Origin: Aurantibacillus circumpalustris
Lineage (GTDB): Bacteria; Bacteroidota; Bacteroidia; B-17B0; Aurantibacillaceae
Direction of reading: 5' to 3'
NCBI RefSeq assembly: GCF_029625215.1
Contig: NZ_CP121197.1
Span: forward strand, 2,728,001 to 2,792,000
DNA: 64,000 nucleotides
Shown here: in pieces, positions 28,026 to 38,200 of the stretch
How positions within the stretch are numbered: the first letter of the stretch is position 1
Layout of the letters: every line of letters begins with the position of its first letter
Program-made: the position numbers and the translations under genes
Notes under the pieces: generated by a model
The model's database searches: none
Seen by the model: the letters and a program-made list of their open reading frames with translations, nothing else
What the model was told of the DNA's origin: nothing

Positions 28026-28583
28026 ATGAAAATCTCAATTATATCAGCCAGTGTAAGAACAGGAAGAAACAGTCACAGAGTTGCACTTTTTTTTAAAAGA
28101 TTTATAGAAGAACAAAAACTAGCTTCTGTTGAAATATTAGATTTAAATGTCTACCAATTTCCAATTTTTGAAGAGCGTTTAAAATTCCAGAAAAATGCTG
28201 ATGCTAAAACAATTGAATTTGCTGAGAAAATAAAAAGTTCTGATGGTGTTATTATTGTAACCCCCGAATACAACGGTGGTTACCCAGCGAGTTTAAAAAA
28301 TGTGATTGATCTTTTAACGGATGAATGGAAACGCAAACCGGTTGCTATTTCTACCGTGTCAGCAGGTGGTTTTGCAGGAATGAACGTGATCACATCCCTG
28401 CAATATTCTTTATGGAAAATTCAAGCATGGGCGGTGCCCGCTATGTTTCCTGTTCCTAAAGTAAGTGAGAGCTATGATGAGCAAGGTAATCCTACCGACA
28501 AAGTAGGCACTGAAAAAAGAGCACATACTTTTTTAAACGAATTAATTTGGTGTGCAACTGCAAAAAAGAAAATGGAAGAGTAA
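28026..28583 (+). CDS. NAD(P)H-dependent FMN reductase
   Basis: This is a flavodoxin-like oxidoreductase that passes electrons from NAD(P)H to FMN and then to quinones, azo compounds or other acceptors. In 185 residues (normal length), the FMN phosphate loop is SASVRTGRNSHRV at about 6-18, and the flavin-binding segment TPEYNGGYPASLKNVID lies at about 79-95. It is cytoplasmic. The physiological acceptor is unknown. A promoter is visible upstream, and the gene is probably single, with the next gene 67 bases later. Confidence 0.9.
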   Translation: MKISIISASVRTGRNSHRVALFFKRFIEEQKLASVEILDLNVYQFPIFEERLKFQKNADAKTIEFAEKIKSSDGVIIVTPEYNGGYPASLKNVIDLLTDEWKRKPVAISTVSAGGFAGMNVITSLQYSLWKIQAWAVPAMFPVPKVSESYDEQGNPTDKVGTEKRAHTFLNELIWCATAKKKMEE

Positions 28584-28650
28584 CAAACTGTAAAAAAAGA
28601 AAGATAAGTAATTTACCTACCTTTAGCAGCATATCAATTAAGCAACACAA

Positions 28651-29301
28651 GTGAATAGCAAGAAATTCAGATTAGACATCAATAATAACAACCCTTTTAC
28701 CATAAAAATAAATGCTTCTGAAAATGAGACACACACACTCATTCGGCTAACTAAAGGAGCGTTCTGTGAATCCTTAAATATTTTAATGACAGATAAGGGA
28801 GTTCTTGCGCCAAAAAATATACCATCACGAAAACTGTCGCTTTTACAATTAGGCGATCAATCTAGTTTTAGCATAAATGCTAATTTTTCAAGTGCAAAAG
28901 GGTTTATAGAAATTGAAGTCTACAAAGGTCCCTGGGAAGAAATTTTATTAGCAGAAATAGAGTTCTCGTTTTCTGATGCTCCATACAATATTAGTTGTAA
29001 TCATGAAAATATTGAATTCACAATTGGTAGCGATGCCGAATCACAAATTAAAGTTAAGGCAAATACAAATGGCGGTTTTGATGTAGATTACATCCTTGTT
29101 AAAACAGGGGGACAAACAGTTGTTCAAAATCATTTTTTTGACGAAGATAGTGATACCGCACAAATTATTAAAAGGTTGCACGGACGAATCAAAGGCCGTG
29201 TAAAAGGCGTAGGCTTTGAGGAACGACAAATTCAATTCGAAAAAGAAAACACCAATAATTTAAACAAAACAATGCTGGATAGTTTTGTGGAAGGAAACTA
29301 G
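28651..29301 (+). CDS. Unrecognised protein, GTG start
   Basis: I do not recognise this 216-residue protein. It has no signal peptide or membrane helix. The first 140 residues alternate beta strands (FRLDINNNNPFTIKI, LIRLTKGAF, QSSFSINANF, FIEIEVYKGPWEEILLAEIEFSF), suggesting two small beta-sandwich units. The last 50 are helical and basic (IIKRLHGRIKGRVKGVGF). The only suitable start is GTG at 28651. A perfect terminator follows, so the gene is real as a transcription unit. Its codon use resembles neighbouring genes. Confidence 0.65.
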   Translation: MNSKKFRLDINNNNPFTIKINASENETHTLIRLTKGAFCESLNILMTDKGVLAPKNIPSRKLSLLQLGDQSSFSINANFSSAKGFIEIEVYKGPWEEILLAEIEFSFSDAPYNISCNHENIEFTIGSDAESQIKVKANTNGGFDVDYILVKTGGQTVVQNHFFDEDSDTAQIIKRLHGRIKGRVKGVGFEERQIQFEKENTNNLNKTMLDSFVEGN

Positions 29302-29324
29302 AGACGTTTTAATTTTATTAATAT

Positions 29325-29362
29325 AAAAAAAGAGTCGTGTTAGCTAACACGACTCTTTTTTT
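29325..29362. terminator. Bidirectional perfect terminator
   Basis: AAAAAAAGAGTCGTGTTAG is followed directly by its reverse complement to 29362. It ends both the plus-strand orphan gene and the minus-strand first sigma cassette. Confidence 0.92.
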
Positions 29363-29381
29363 ACGACTGCTGTACTTTTAT

Positions 29382-31358
29382 TTATTTTTGTATTACAATT
29401 TTCTTGTGAACAATTCCTGCCTCTGAACTTACATTTATAAGGTATGTTCCATTTGACAAGGAACTCACGTCTATAATTTGTTTAGAGTTTGCAAGAATAT
29501 GTTTCTCAAACACTTTTTCTCCCATAATGTTATAAATGAGTATAGTGTTTTCTTTTAATCCTTTTCCATTTGAATTAACTTCAAGAACAAATTCACCGTT
29601 ATTAGGATTTGGATAGATATTTATCAAATCACTCACTAGTGTTTGGTTTTTAATGCCAGTAGCAAAAGATTGTCTGATGTTAACAGTAATCATATCATTT
29701 GTCTCACTTGAACGGAAAATACCAGCTACATAACAGTAGGTAGCAGTAACAGTACCACACGAAACACTTACTGTTACGCAAGTAGAATAAGTTCCTGCAG
29801 CTGAATAGGTGTGGGTTGGGTATAAAGATGTTGTATATGTACCATCTCCCCAGTACCAGGTAGCATTAGTAATATTGGACGGGTAGGATGGATAAGAATA
29901 CCAGGTTAAAGCTGTTGTAGTGTCTTTGGTAAGCGTGTAAACCACAGTTGGTGCACATGGTGTAACGGAGCCGCTTACATTAGTAATGAGAACTGAATCA
30001 CACTTAGTACTTGTACAAAATGCAGTCACAGAATTTGTGATTGTAAGACAAATAACTTTAGGGCCATTAGCTGTATAAGTATGCGCTGGTGTTAAACCAG
30101 TTCCAGTAGAACCATCTCCAAAATTCCAATAATAAATAGTTCCAGCAAGTGTACCTGTAGAAGTGCTTGCAAAATTCGCGGAACCGTTAGCTCCTAACAC
30201 AGAAGTGAAGTTAGCGTTGCATGGTGTAGTGCTCGATGTAACGTTAGAGATTACAAACGTATTACAGAATGAGCTTGTACAATTGTTTGTGGCATTTGAA
30301 ATTGTGAGACAAACCGTTTTAGTTCCGTTTGAGGTATAAACATATGTTGGTGTTAAGCCTGAACCAAGGGATAAACCAACAAAATTCCATGAATAAATTG
30401 TACCAGCCGTTGTACCAGTAGAAGTGCTGGCAAAATTCACTGAACCATTAGATCCAATGGTATAATTAAAGTTAGCGTTGCAAGGTGAGGTGCTTGCGGT
30501 GACATTAGAAATTACCACCGAGTAACACATGGTGTTGGAACAGCTATTTGGTGCAGCTGTGTTAGACACCATGGTCAGACATACCGGGTAAGTTCCATTC
30601 GAACTAAACGTGTACGTTGGAGCAATACCAGCTCCAGAGCCAGAGCTTCCAAAATTCCATCCATAATAACTGCTACCAGTTGTACCTGTAGAGGTGCTTA
30701 CAAAATTTACTGATCCGTTGGCGCCAGTTTGATAACTAAAATTAGCATTACAAAGTGTTGTGCTTGTCGGGACATTGGTAATTAATACTGAGTCACATTT
30801 TGTGTTTGTACAAAATGGACTTACAGAATTTGTGATAGTAAGACAAACGTACTTATTCCCATTAGACGTATAAGTGTGTGCTGGTGTTATGCCAGTTCCA
30901 GTTGATCCATCTCCGAAATTCCAATTATAAATGGTTCCAGCAACTGTACCGGTTGAAGTGCTTATAAAATTTACTGACCCATTTGACCCAGTTACATAAG
31001 TGTAATTTGCGCTACAAGGTGTTGTAGTAATATTGTTTACTGAAATCGTTTGAGTTGTATTTATTGAGCAGGTTGGTGCGGTAGTAGAAATGCCAAATGT
31101 TACCGAGTAAGTGCCATTTGCGCTATAAGTTGCCGAAGCGCTAGTCGAATTCGGACCAACAACATTTGAGCTGCCTAAGAAATACCAGAAATAAGACGTT
31201 GTTGAATTAGTTGGTGAGGCTGAGCCAGTAAAGATAACCATACCGTTGGGGCCTAATGTGTAGGTAAAGCTAGCAGTACATTGTGCCTCTACACTCTGTA
31301 TCCCAGAAAAGAACAACGAGATGAAGAGTAATTTTGCTGCATACGTAAATTTTTTCAT
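29382..31358 (-). CDS. PKD-repeat T9SS surface protein, last gene of sigma cassette 1
   Basis: The protein has 658 residues. A signal peptide (cleavage after VEAQ, residue 26) is followed by six PKD-like modules of about 85-88 residues, each starting near a Cys (CNANF, CSANY) and carrying the WNFGDGSTGTG-type core. The middle four are close copies, so the coding DNA is repetitive. A T9SS type A sorting domain ends it (IYPNPNNGEFVLEV ... KKIVIQK). It is probably a surface adhesin or filament. The final PKD module closely resembles that of 41142-43088 (WYWGDG ... YSAAGTYSTCVTVSVSCG), so the two are paralogues. A candidate ECF promoter lies 65 bases upstream. Confidence 0.9.
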   Translation of the reverse strand: MKKFTYAAKLLFISLFFSGIQSVEAQCTASFTYTLGPNGMVIFTGSASPTNSTTSYFWYFLGSSNVVGPNSTSASATYSANGTYSVTFGISTTAPTCSINTTQTISVNNITTTPCSANYTYVTGSNGSVNFISTSTGTVAGTIYNWNFGDGSTGTGITPAHTYTSNGNKYVCLTITNSVSPFCTNTKCDSVLITNVPTSTTLCNANFSYQTGANGSVNFVSTSTGTTGSSYYGWNFGSSGSGAGIAPTYTFSSNGTYPVCLTMVSNTAAPNSCSNTMCYSVVISNVTASTSPCNANFNYTIGSNGSVNFASTSTGTTAGTIYSWNFVGLSLGSGLTPTYVYTSNGTKTVCLTISNATNNCTSSFCNTFVISNVTSSTTPCNANFTSVLGANGSANFASTSTGTLAGTIYYWNFGDGSTGTGLTPAHTYTANGPKVICLTITNSVTAFCTSTKCDSVLITNVSGSVTPCAPTVVYTLTKDTTTALTWYSYPSYPSNITNATWYWGDGTYTTSLYPTHTYSAAGTYSTCVTVSVSCGTVTATYCYVAGIFRSSETNDMITVNIRQSFATGIKNQTLVSDLINIYPNPNNGEFVLEVNSNGKGLKENTILIYNIMGEKVFEKHILANSKQIIDVSSLSNGTYLINVSSEAGIVHKKIVIQK

Positions 31359-31423
31359 TTTAGTTTTTTTTAATGCCTACTTTTTACTGGTCAGGGTTTC
31401 GGCGTTTGCCCTTCTTATCACAC

Positions 31424-31452
31424 TAATACAGTTTGTATTTATATTAAGTTGG
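31424..31452 (-). promoter_or_regulatory. Candidate ECF-sigma promoter of the first PKD T9SS gene
   Basis: On the minus strand CCAACT (31447-31452), 15 bases, CTGTATTA (31424-31431). The same element with identical spacing occurs before both sigma genes and before the second PKD T9SS gene. An AATAC-N5-GTATT dyad (31425-31439) overlaps the -10 part. The element lies inside the cassette, between genes three and four, so gene four could be expressed separately. Confidence 0.6.
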
Positions 31453-31482
31453 AATTTCGCTAACTTTTTTTAAAAGAATTGG

Positions 31483-32580
31483 TTAACGATAAGACACACA
31501 TAAAATGGCTTCTGCATTGTTAATCATTTTCACACGAGTGCCATTATATACCTCGCAGGTAAAATTAGCTTTGATCTTTTTTGTTTTCTCACCTTTTTCA
31601 TTTGTATCATAATTTTCTACTGAAATAATTTTAAAATTGCTTGTGGAAGATTGCAACATATTATTAGATGTAAATACATCACCATTTTCATCCATCCAGT
31701 TAATCGTAACATTAGAAAAAGGGTGAGGATTTGTAATTTGTGTAATAGATTCTATTTTGTAATTAGTTAAACAAGGCATAGGGTTTGTTTGGGTAGCTAT
31801 GTTATACTTTGCATATATCGTATCGTGTTGAGTACTTATAGTACGCAGCAATACAGGGTAAGTGCCAGATATTTTATAATTATGCGAGGGATTAGGGTCA
31901 GTAGAATTGTCACCATCTCCAAAAGTCCATAAATAATTGTTAGTGGATGAACCTGTCAGAGAAGAGCTAAAACTAAAATCATTTGCACCATTGTTCACCG
32001 AAGAAATATAAGTACTGTTCATGGGATAACTTATTTTTTCAATGTTAGAAATATATTGTTGGCAGTTGTTAGTAGAGTTTATTTTTAAACTTACGCTGTA
32101 ATTTCCAGCAGATTCATAAACATGTATAGGGTTAGCTTCATTAGAAGTTTTATTGTCTCCAAAATTCCAGAGGTAAGAATCGGCAATTTGATTAAACAAA
32201 CTTTTATATTTTACCGAGTAATAAGGAGTCCCTAAAATAGGGTACGACTTAGGTAATATTGAGGAATCAATTTTTGTTTCCTCATTAGGCGAAGAATATT
32301 TGAAATCATTGATTGTGATCTGTAAACTGGTTTTGCAGTCTGCGCATTCAATTGGCTTTAGGTTAGCAGTAAAATAGTAAAGGCCTGAAGGTGTTTGTGA
32401 ATACGAAGAATACATGTAGTAATTATTTATTCCAGCTCTTAAAGAAACTGATTTGCCGTCAATAGTGCCGCTAAAGTAAAAATCACTTTCTTTAGCCGTA
32501 ATGTTTTCTACAAAATCTTTCTTACGGCAAGAAAAGAAAAGCACAGTTGCTAAAATTAAGATGTACCAAAAATTTCTCAT
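31483..32580 (-). CDS. PKD-domain lipoprotein, third gene of sigma cassette 1
   Basis: Starting at 32580 (MRNFWYIL) gives 365 residues with a lipoprotein signal whose Cys18 follows LFFS. The frame is open back to a Met at 32598 overlapping the previous gene, which is less likely. Two PKD modules are visible (DSYLWNFGDNKTS and NNYLWTFGDGDNS cores, about residues 140-265), and the C-terminus is beta-rich. It is likely attached to the outer membrane. It lies 5 bases after the preceding gene. Its paralogue is 43200-44309, with the same length, lipobox and layout. Confidence 0.85.
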   Translation of the reverse strand: MRNFWYILILATVLFFSCRKKDFVENITAKESDFYFSGTIDGKSVSLRAGINNYYMYSSYSQTPSGLYYFTANLKPIECADCKTSLQITINDFKYSSPNEETKIDSSILPKSYPILGTPYYSVKYKSLFNQIADSYLWNFGDNKTSNEANPIHVYESAGNYSVSLKINSTNNCQQYISNIEKISYPMNSTYISSVNNGANDFSFSSSLTGSSTNNYLWTFGDGDNSTDPNPSHNYKISGTYPVLLRTISTQHDTIYAKYNIATQTNPMPCLTNYKIESITQITNPHPFSNVTINWMDENGDVFTSNNMLQSSTSNFKIISVENYDTNEKGEKTKKIKANFTCEVYNGTRVKMINNAEAILCVSYR

Positions 32581-32585
32581 AATAT

Positions 32586-34127
32586 TTACTTTTTCCATAA
32601 ATTAATACCTACACTAAGCCTGAATCCATAGGCTCTTTCAAAGCCTTCCAGTTTATAAATAATATCGTTCTTAATATCGCTTAATCCGTAAAAAAACTCT
32701 CCATTTACGTATAATTCTTTATAAAGACGTCGTCGGTAACAAACGGCAATTTGTCCGTCGTAAGGATTGAACCCTTTAGTATAACCCATCGATTTTGACA
32801 CAACTGGGGTACTGGAATAATTCAACCTTGTACTGAATGTTTCGATCTTACTTGCAACATCTAACAAGTAAGCCAGGGTGTATCCAATGCACACAAAATC
32901 ATTGCGACTGAAACTGTAACTTAGTTTTAACGGCAACAAAAGGTAATGCATGTTTTTAGCAGTTACCACGGTTGCTTCTATTTCTTCACCAAATTTTAAG
33001 CGGGTGGTTGTTGAAGTGTGACTCGTAGCACTAAGATTATTAATACTTGTATAAAACAGCCCTAAAGAAAGTCCAAATCTTCTGCTAACATCATGGTAGT
33101 ATTGCAGACCCACCAATGGATTTATACCATTAGCTTCAGTTTTATTATTTGTTTTCCAACCTAGCTGATAATTCATACCAGCTTCAAGAAAAATTCGATG
33201 AGAAAGTAGTTTTTTCGGCAAAATACTATCTCTAATGGGAACTATCGCTGTGGGTGCATAATCAGGCTTGTCGGTAAATATTGTGATAGTTTTCATTTCC
33301 AGTGCATCCGTAAGTAATTCATCCGGACTGCTTATAATAAAATCAGAATCTGAGTTAGTGGAGTTTTTTTGAGGTGGATTTTGCACTTTATTATCTTGAT
33401 TATTATTTTTTTTAGGTTTTATGGAACCAGAAGTGAACAACGTTTCTTTGCTCTCATCAACTTCTTTATCATTCACAACACTATTGTTGTTGTTCAGTCT
33501 CGCAGAAGGTGTTTCTTTTGCTTGAGTACTTACCTCATAATCTGTTGGTTTTTCTTTCGAGTCTTTGTTTTCATAAACATTAGTAACCGCTGCAACTTCT
33601 ACAGGCGCTTTCTTCATGTTAGGAGTTTGGTGTTTTTCAGTTTCTTGCTTTGCAGTATTTGTTGGTTTAGTTGTAAGTTTTTCCTGCTCCGCATTACCTG
33701 GCAGTGATTGTATTTGATTAGGTTGTAAGCTTGTCACTTTAGCTACCTTAGAATCTGTTTTTTTAATCTCTGGTGTTTCATTTTTTGTTTGATTATGCGG
33801 GCTGATTTTCTTTTCTTGAATGATTGATGAGATAGTTTGGTCAGGTTCAGATTGCTCAGTGCCTGAAATCGATTGTTGCAGTTTTTTGCTGGATGTTTGA
33901 GGATTAAGCGTTACTAGGTTATTTTCGTTTTGGTTAACAAAAAATAAAGCTACACCTACACCAAGTGTAAGTAACAAACTGAAATACACAAAAAGCCTGC
34001 GCTTGGAATTTCTCTCATTTTCCAAAGCAGTCGCCATCATCTTCCAGTTTTGTTCATCAGGACTAAAGGCGTCTTCCAGGTTTTTCTGCTGGAACAGATC
34101 TTTTAATTCGTCATCTTGCTCTATCAT
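32586..34127 (-). CDS. Putative envelope-spanning anti-sigma/beta-barrel protein, cassette 1
   Basis: From the Met at 34127 the protein has 513 residues. A 44-residue cytoplasmic-type head (MIEQDDELKDLFQQ ... SPDEQNWKMM) is followed by one transmembrane helix (about 45-64). A polar linker of about 240 residues, rich in Lys, Gln, Asn, Thr and Pro, comes next. A C-terminal domain of alternating amphipathic strands (about 309-513, FLEAGMNYQLGW to LSVGINLWKK) is typical of outer-membrane beta-barrel-like domains. There is no signal peptide. The head and its position directly after an ECF sigma gene suggest an anti-sigma factor; this is inference. The paralogue is 44306-45853. A frame extension to 34145 would overlap the sigma gene. 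Confidence 0.75.
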   Translation of the reverse strand: MIEQDDELKDLFQQKNLEDAFSPDEQNWKMMATALENERNSKRRLFVYFSLLLTLGVGVALFFVNQNENNLVTLNPQTSSKKLQQSISGTEQSEPDQTISSIIQEKKISPHNQTKNETPEIKKTDSKVAKVTSLQPNQIQSLPGNAEQEKLTTKPTNTAKQETEKHQTPNMKKAPVEVAAVTNVYENKDSKEKPTDYEVSTQAKETPSARLNNNNSVVNDKEVDESKETLFTSGSIKPKKNNNQDNKVQNPPQKNSTNSDSDFIISSPDELLTDALEMKTITIFTDKPDYAPTAIVPIRDSILPKKLLSHRIFLEAGMNYQLGWKTNNKTEANGINPLVGLQYYHDVSRRFGLSLGLFYTSINNLSATSHTSTTTRLKFGEEIEATVVTAKNMHYLLLPLKLSYSFSRNDFVCIGYTLAYLLDVASKIETFSTRLNYSSTPVVSKSMGYTKGFNPYDGQIAVCYRRRLYKELYVNGEFFYGLSDIKNDIIYKLEGFERAYGFRLSVGINLWKK

Positions 34128-34131
34128 CCTT

Positions 34132-34692
34132 CTAATTTTTAGCAATTAATTCAAGCTTATTAATCATTTCTTTTAGTTTGTCTTTTGCCACAGTGAGGTA
34201 CCATTTTGAAGTATTTTCATTGATATTCAAAAGCTCCGCAATTTCCCTGTGTTTATATCCATCAATATAATACAGGTTAAAAATCTGCTGATTAACAAGA
34301 GGTAATTTTGCAATTAATGCATAAATCTGTTCTATGTTTAATCGAGTTACCGCTTCATTAATTGATGAGTATTCACTTGTTTCAAAGTATTTTTCTACAT
34401 ATTGTACATTGTTATAATGTATTTTCTCTTTTTTAAACTCGTTAATCAAAGTGTTAATCATTACCCTCCTAATCCATGATTTGAAAGGCACTTCATTTTG
34501 TCTGAACTTGTTTAAATTCTTTAAGATCTTATGAAAACCTAAGTTCAATACCTCTTTGGCTCTATTTTCGTTTCTGGTGTAGCGTATACAAATACTCATA
34601 AGGTAACTATACGTTATTTTATATAACGTATACTCAGCCTCACTTTTGCGATTAATACAATCACTAATGAGTTTTTGGTCAATATTGTTCAA
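34132..34692 (-). CDS. ECF RNA polymerase sigma factor, cassette 1
   Basis: The protein has 186 residues, normal for ECF sigma factors. Region 2 covers about residues 20-85 (LYKITYSYLMSICIRYTRN ... FKSWIRRVMINTLINEFKK). Region 4 covers about 121-176, with the helix-turn-helix YIDGYKHREIAELLNINENT. The start is TTG at 34692; alignment with the paralogue at 45855-46409 (MEIQPELIERCQ) supports it, as no ATG is available nearby. A candidate autoregulated promoter lies 21 bases upstream. It directly precedes the putative anti-sigma protein. Confidence 0.92.
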   Translation of the reverse strand: MNNIDQKLISDCINRKSEAEYTLYKITYSYLMSICIRYTRNENRAKEVLNLGFHKILKNLNKFRQNEVPFKSWIRRVMINTLINEFKKEKIHYNNVQYVEKYFETSEYSSINEAVTRLNIEQIYALIAKLPLVNQQIFNLYYIDGYKHREIAELLNINENTSKWYLTVAKDKLKEMINKLELIAKN

Positions 34693-34713
34693 ATCGCACA
34701 GAGTCGTAATTAC

Positions 34714-34742
34714 TTGTACAAAAAGATCGGTAAAATAGTTGG
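34714..34742 (-). promoter_or_regulatory. Candidate ECF promoter of sigma gene 1
   Basis: On the minus strand CCAACT (34737-34742), 15 bases, TTGTACAA (34714-34721), 21 bases before the TTG start. It matches the other three sites in spacing and core. It suggests autoregulation. Confidence 0.55.
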
Positions 34743-35200
34743 AGAAACCACAAAAAATAAGCGAAAATTATTTTTTTATGTTTACTGAAAAGAAAAAAGT
34801 TTTTAACATAACTGAACGGTTTTCTCCGGGAAAGGGGGGAGGTGGATTACTCGCCTTGTTAACTTTTGTTGTTGATTTATAGAACTATATTCCATAAAAT
34901 CAAAAATCGGTAATTTGCAGAGGTTTCTTTTGTAGCCCCTTTCGAAGCAAATCTCAAACTACTTTCTGGAAGCACTAATGGCTATGGTCCTAATCTGGAA
35001 TCTTTATTGTAATAAATCGGGATTTCAGATAACTAATACGGTTTGTATTTTATTCCGAAAGTGGTTTTTGTAAAACGCAAAAATTCTTTGAAAATATTTC
35101 GACTGTGTAATTTAAAACGATTTAGGGAAATTAATATTGATTTTAATCAAAGTTTATAAACTTATTACTATATTAGATTCAAACTAAAACCTAATCATCC
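34743..35200. other. Long intergenic region between sigma cassette 1 and the beta-helix gene
   Basis: This gap of about 460 bases holds no gene I can support. It has a GC-rich patch (CTCCGGGAAAGGGGGGAGG, about 34824-34842) and the AATAC-N5-GTATT dyad. A TTTG (35042-35045) lies 19 bases before TTTTTG, a weak promoter candidate for the gene at 35201. Confidence 0.5.
35035..35049. promoter_or_regulatory. Dyad AATAC-N5-GTATT shared with 31425-31439
   Basis: Positions 35032-35050 match 31422-31440 at 18 of 19 bases (ACTAATAC, then A or G, then GTTTGTATTT). The core is an inverted repeat, as expected for a dimeric regulator's site. One copy lies upstream of each of two T9SS genes. Confidence 0.45.
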
Positions 35201-38200
35201 ATGAAAAAAAACTATCTATTAGCAGGTTTCTTTGTCTGCTTTTTTTTCGCTTTAAAGCTGTCGGCGCAATTGAATGGCGCTTACACGATCAACAACACGC
35301 TTCCTTCAAGTGCAAGTAATTTTACGTCGTTTACTGCGTTTTCTGCCTCGCTCAATGCCAGCGGTGTATCGGGTCCTGTTACAGTGAATGTGATGGCCAA
35401 CACCGTGTTTAACGAACAGATTAATTTTAACCAGGCAGTTGGTGTTTCTTCAACCAATACCATCACAATCAATGGTAATGGATCAACGATTACTTACAAT
35501 GCTACTGTTGCTACTTTGTTGCACACTGTTTTGCTGAGTGGAGCTGATTATATGACGTTTAATAATTTAAATTTTATTGGAACGGGACCAACATACGCGC
35601 TCACTGTGCATCTTTGGAGTTCAGCTGATAACAATACTTTTAATAACTGTACTTTTGATTCCCCGATAGTGGGAACAGTTACTACTTTGTGTCCGTTTTC
35701 AGTGAGCGGAACCAGTGTGTCTCCTGCAGCTGCCGGTTTATGTGGAAATAATAATACAGTAAAAACGTCTACCATAACCGGCGGATATTACGGCACTGCA
35801 TTTTATGGTAATACTGCTACGCCGTTTAATACAGGCAACAGCATATTAAATTCAACTATTAAAGATTTTTACCAGTCTGGATGTTACAATGTCTATTGCC
35901 AGAGCAGTACCTTTAAAGGCAATATTATTGAGCGTCAAAACAGACTTGCGGTGACTACAACTTACGGTATATTCTGTACTACAGGAAGTATCAACACACT
36001 GATTGATGGTAATTTCATCCGAAAACTGTTTAATAACATTCCAGTGACTACAGTTCTGTGTTACCCTATTTATGTGCTTGGAGCTGCCACACTTAATAAT
36101 GAGAATGTAGTAAGGAATAATGTTATTTCCGACATTAACTCGAATGGTGGTAGTGGTAATTTATTTGGTATTTATATAAATGGAGGAGCATACTGTAACG
36201 TTTATCATAACACAATTTCACTTGATGATAACTCAGCTACTTCTGGAACTACTTATGGTATTGATTGCATAAGTCCGAATTGTAAAATAAAAAATAATAT
36301 CATTACTATTAGTAGAGGTGGATCAGGCCTCAAATATGGTTTGTATACAACTGCAGCTGGTACGGTCGGTCTTCAATCGGATTATAACGTGATAAATATG
36401 ACTTCTATAACAGGTACCGGCAATTTGCCGTTTTTTTTCGTCTCTGGTTATACTTTGGCTAACTGGCAGCTCACCTATCCTGCTTACGACCAGGGCAGCA
36501 AGGTGGCGGATCCAATGTACAACAATCCAGGAGCACTGGATTATGTGCCGACTTCAACAGTTATCAATAACATGTGCCCTTTTATAGGTGTAATTACAGA
36601 TTTTACTGGTTTTGTTAGAAGTAACGTCACTCCAGATCCGGGTGCCTATGAAATTTACACTACGCCATGTGCCGGCTCTGCTGGACCCAACTCTGTTATT
36701 ACCCCAACTTATGTTGTTTGTCCCAATACTACATTAAATATAGGTCTTGCCAATACATTTACCAATACTGGTTACACTTTACAATGGCTGTCGTCTACCA
36801 ACAGTGCCTTCGGACCTTTTACTGCTATTACTGGCGCAACACTGCCGTCTTTTAACACGGGACTTTTGTCTACTACGATCTACTATAGTGTTTTGATAAC
36901 CTGTGTGAATAGTAGTGGCACCGTTACAGCGACATCTGGTACTGTACTCGTTTCCCCGCAGACTATTAATAACGTTCCCTATTACGAAGGATTTGAAGGA
37001 ATCAATTTTCTCAACGAGCTTCCAAACTGTTCATGGTATACACCACCTGGAGGTGGCGTCGAAACCTATTTCTCGAACGGATCAGGCAACCGTTACCCGA
37101 AAACAGGTACTAAATTCGGTTCTTTTGCAAGTACATCTGCAGGCCCGGATTATGTTTATTCCAATGGTATTAATCTGCTGCCTGGTGTAACTTATTCCGC
37201 CGCTCTTTGGTATATCAATGAATCCATCGGTTATTATCCCTGGAAAGATATTTCGATTTTAGTGGGTACTTCGCAGACAACTACCGGTTTAAGCAGTATT
37301 ATTTCAACAACCGCCTCTACCTTTGGATATAGTCTTTTATCCAATACCTTCACTGTTAGCACTGCAGGTATATATTACATTGCTGTAAGCGCTAAAGCAG
37401 ATGCAGGAAGCTCTCCTTATCTTTCGTGGGACGATCTTTCTGTAACAATTCCCTGCCAGTTGAACTCACCGCAATTGTTCGTTAATAGTCTTGGTTCTCC
37501 TATTTGTAACAACAAATCACTTGTTTTTACCGCGAGTGGCGCCGATGCATATGAGTGGACAAGTAACCTGACTGGCACAACAGTGATCTCTACAAGCCCT
37601 GTTACAATTGTGAGTCCAACCAACAACACAACGTACTACGTTACTGGCACCAACACATTAAGTGGTTGTACAAGTTCTTTGACTCAGGTTATTACGGTAT
37701 TACAGGCTCCTGTTTTAGCTGTATCTGCAACTAGTTTATCCGTTTGCAAAGGACAGTCTAGCACTATCTCTGTTCAGGGTGCTAATTCCTATAACTGGGC
37801 CCATGGAGCCGTTGGTGCTCCTGTTACGGTAACGCCTAGCACTACTACCACCTACACTGTGATCGGTGTCGCTGCCAACGGATGTTCAGAAGCTCAAACC
37901 ATTGTCATCAACGTGAATGCTATTCCGACCGTTTCTGCAGTAGCATCGTCGTACCAGCTTTGTAAAGGTGATGATGTGACGCTTACAGGATCAGGAGCCA
38001 GCAGCTACCGATGGTCGTCCAATGCTTCTTTGGTGCAGTTTGGTAATCCACTGGTAATGACTGTGCAAAGCTCAGGTGGCTACACCATGACGGGAACCGC
38101 AGCTAACGGCTGTTCAGGAAATGCTAGTTTTGTTATTGATGTTGATGAATGTACCGGGATCAATGAACTGGTTAACAATCAAAACGATGTTAAAGTTTAT

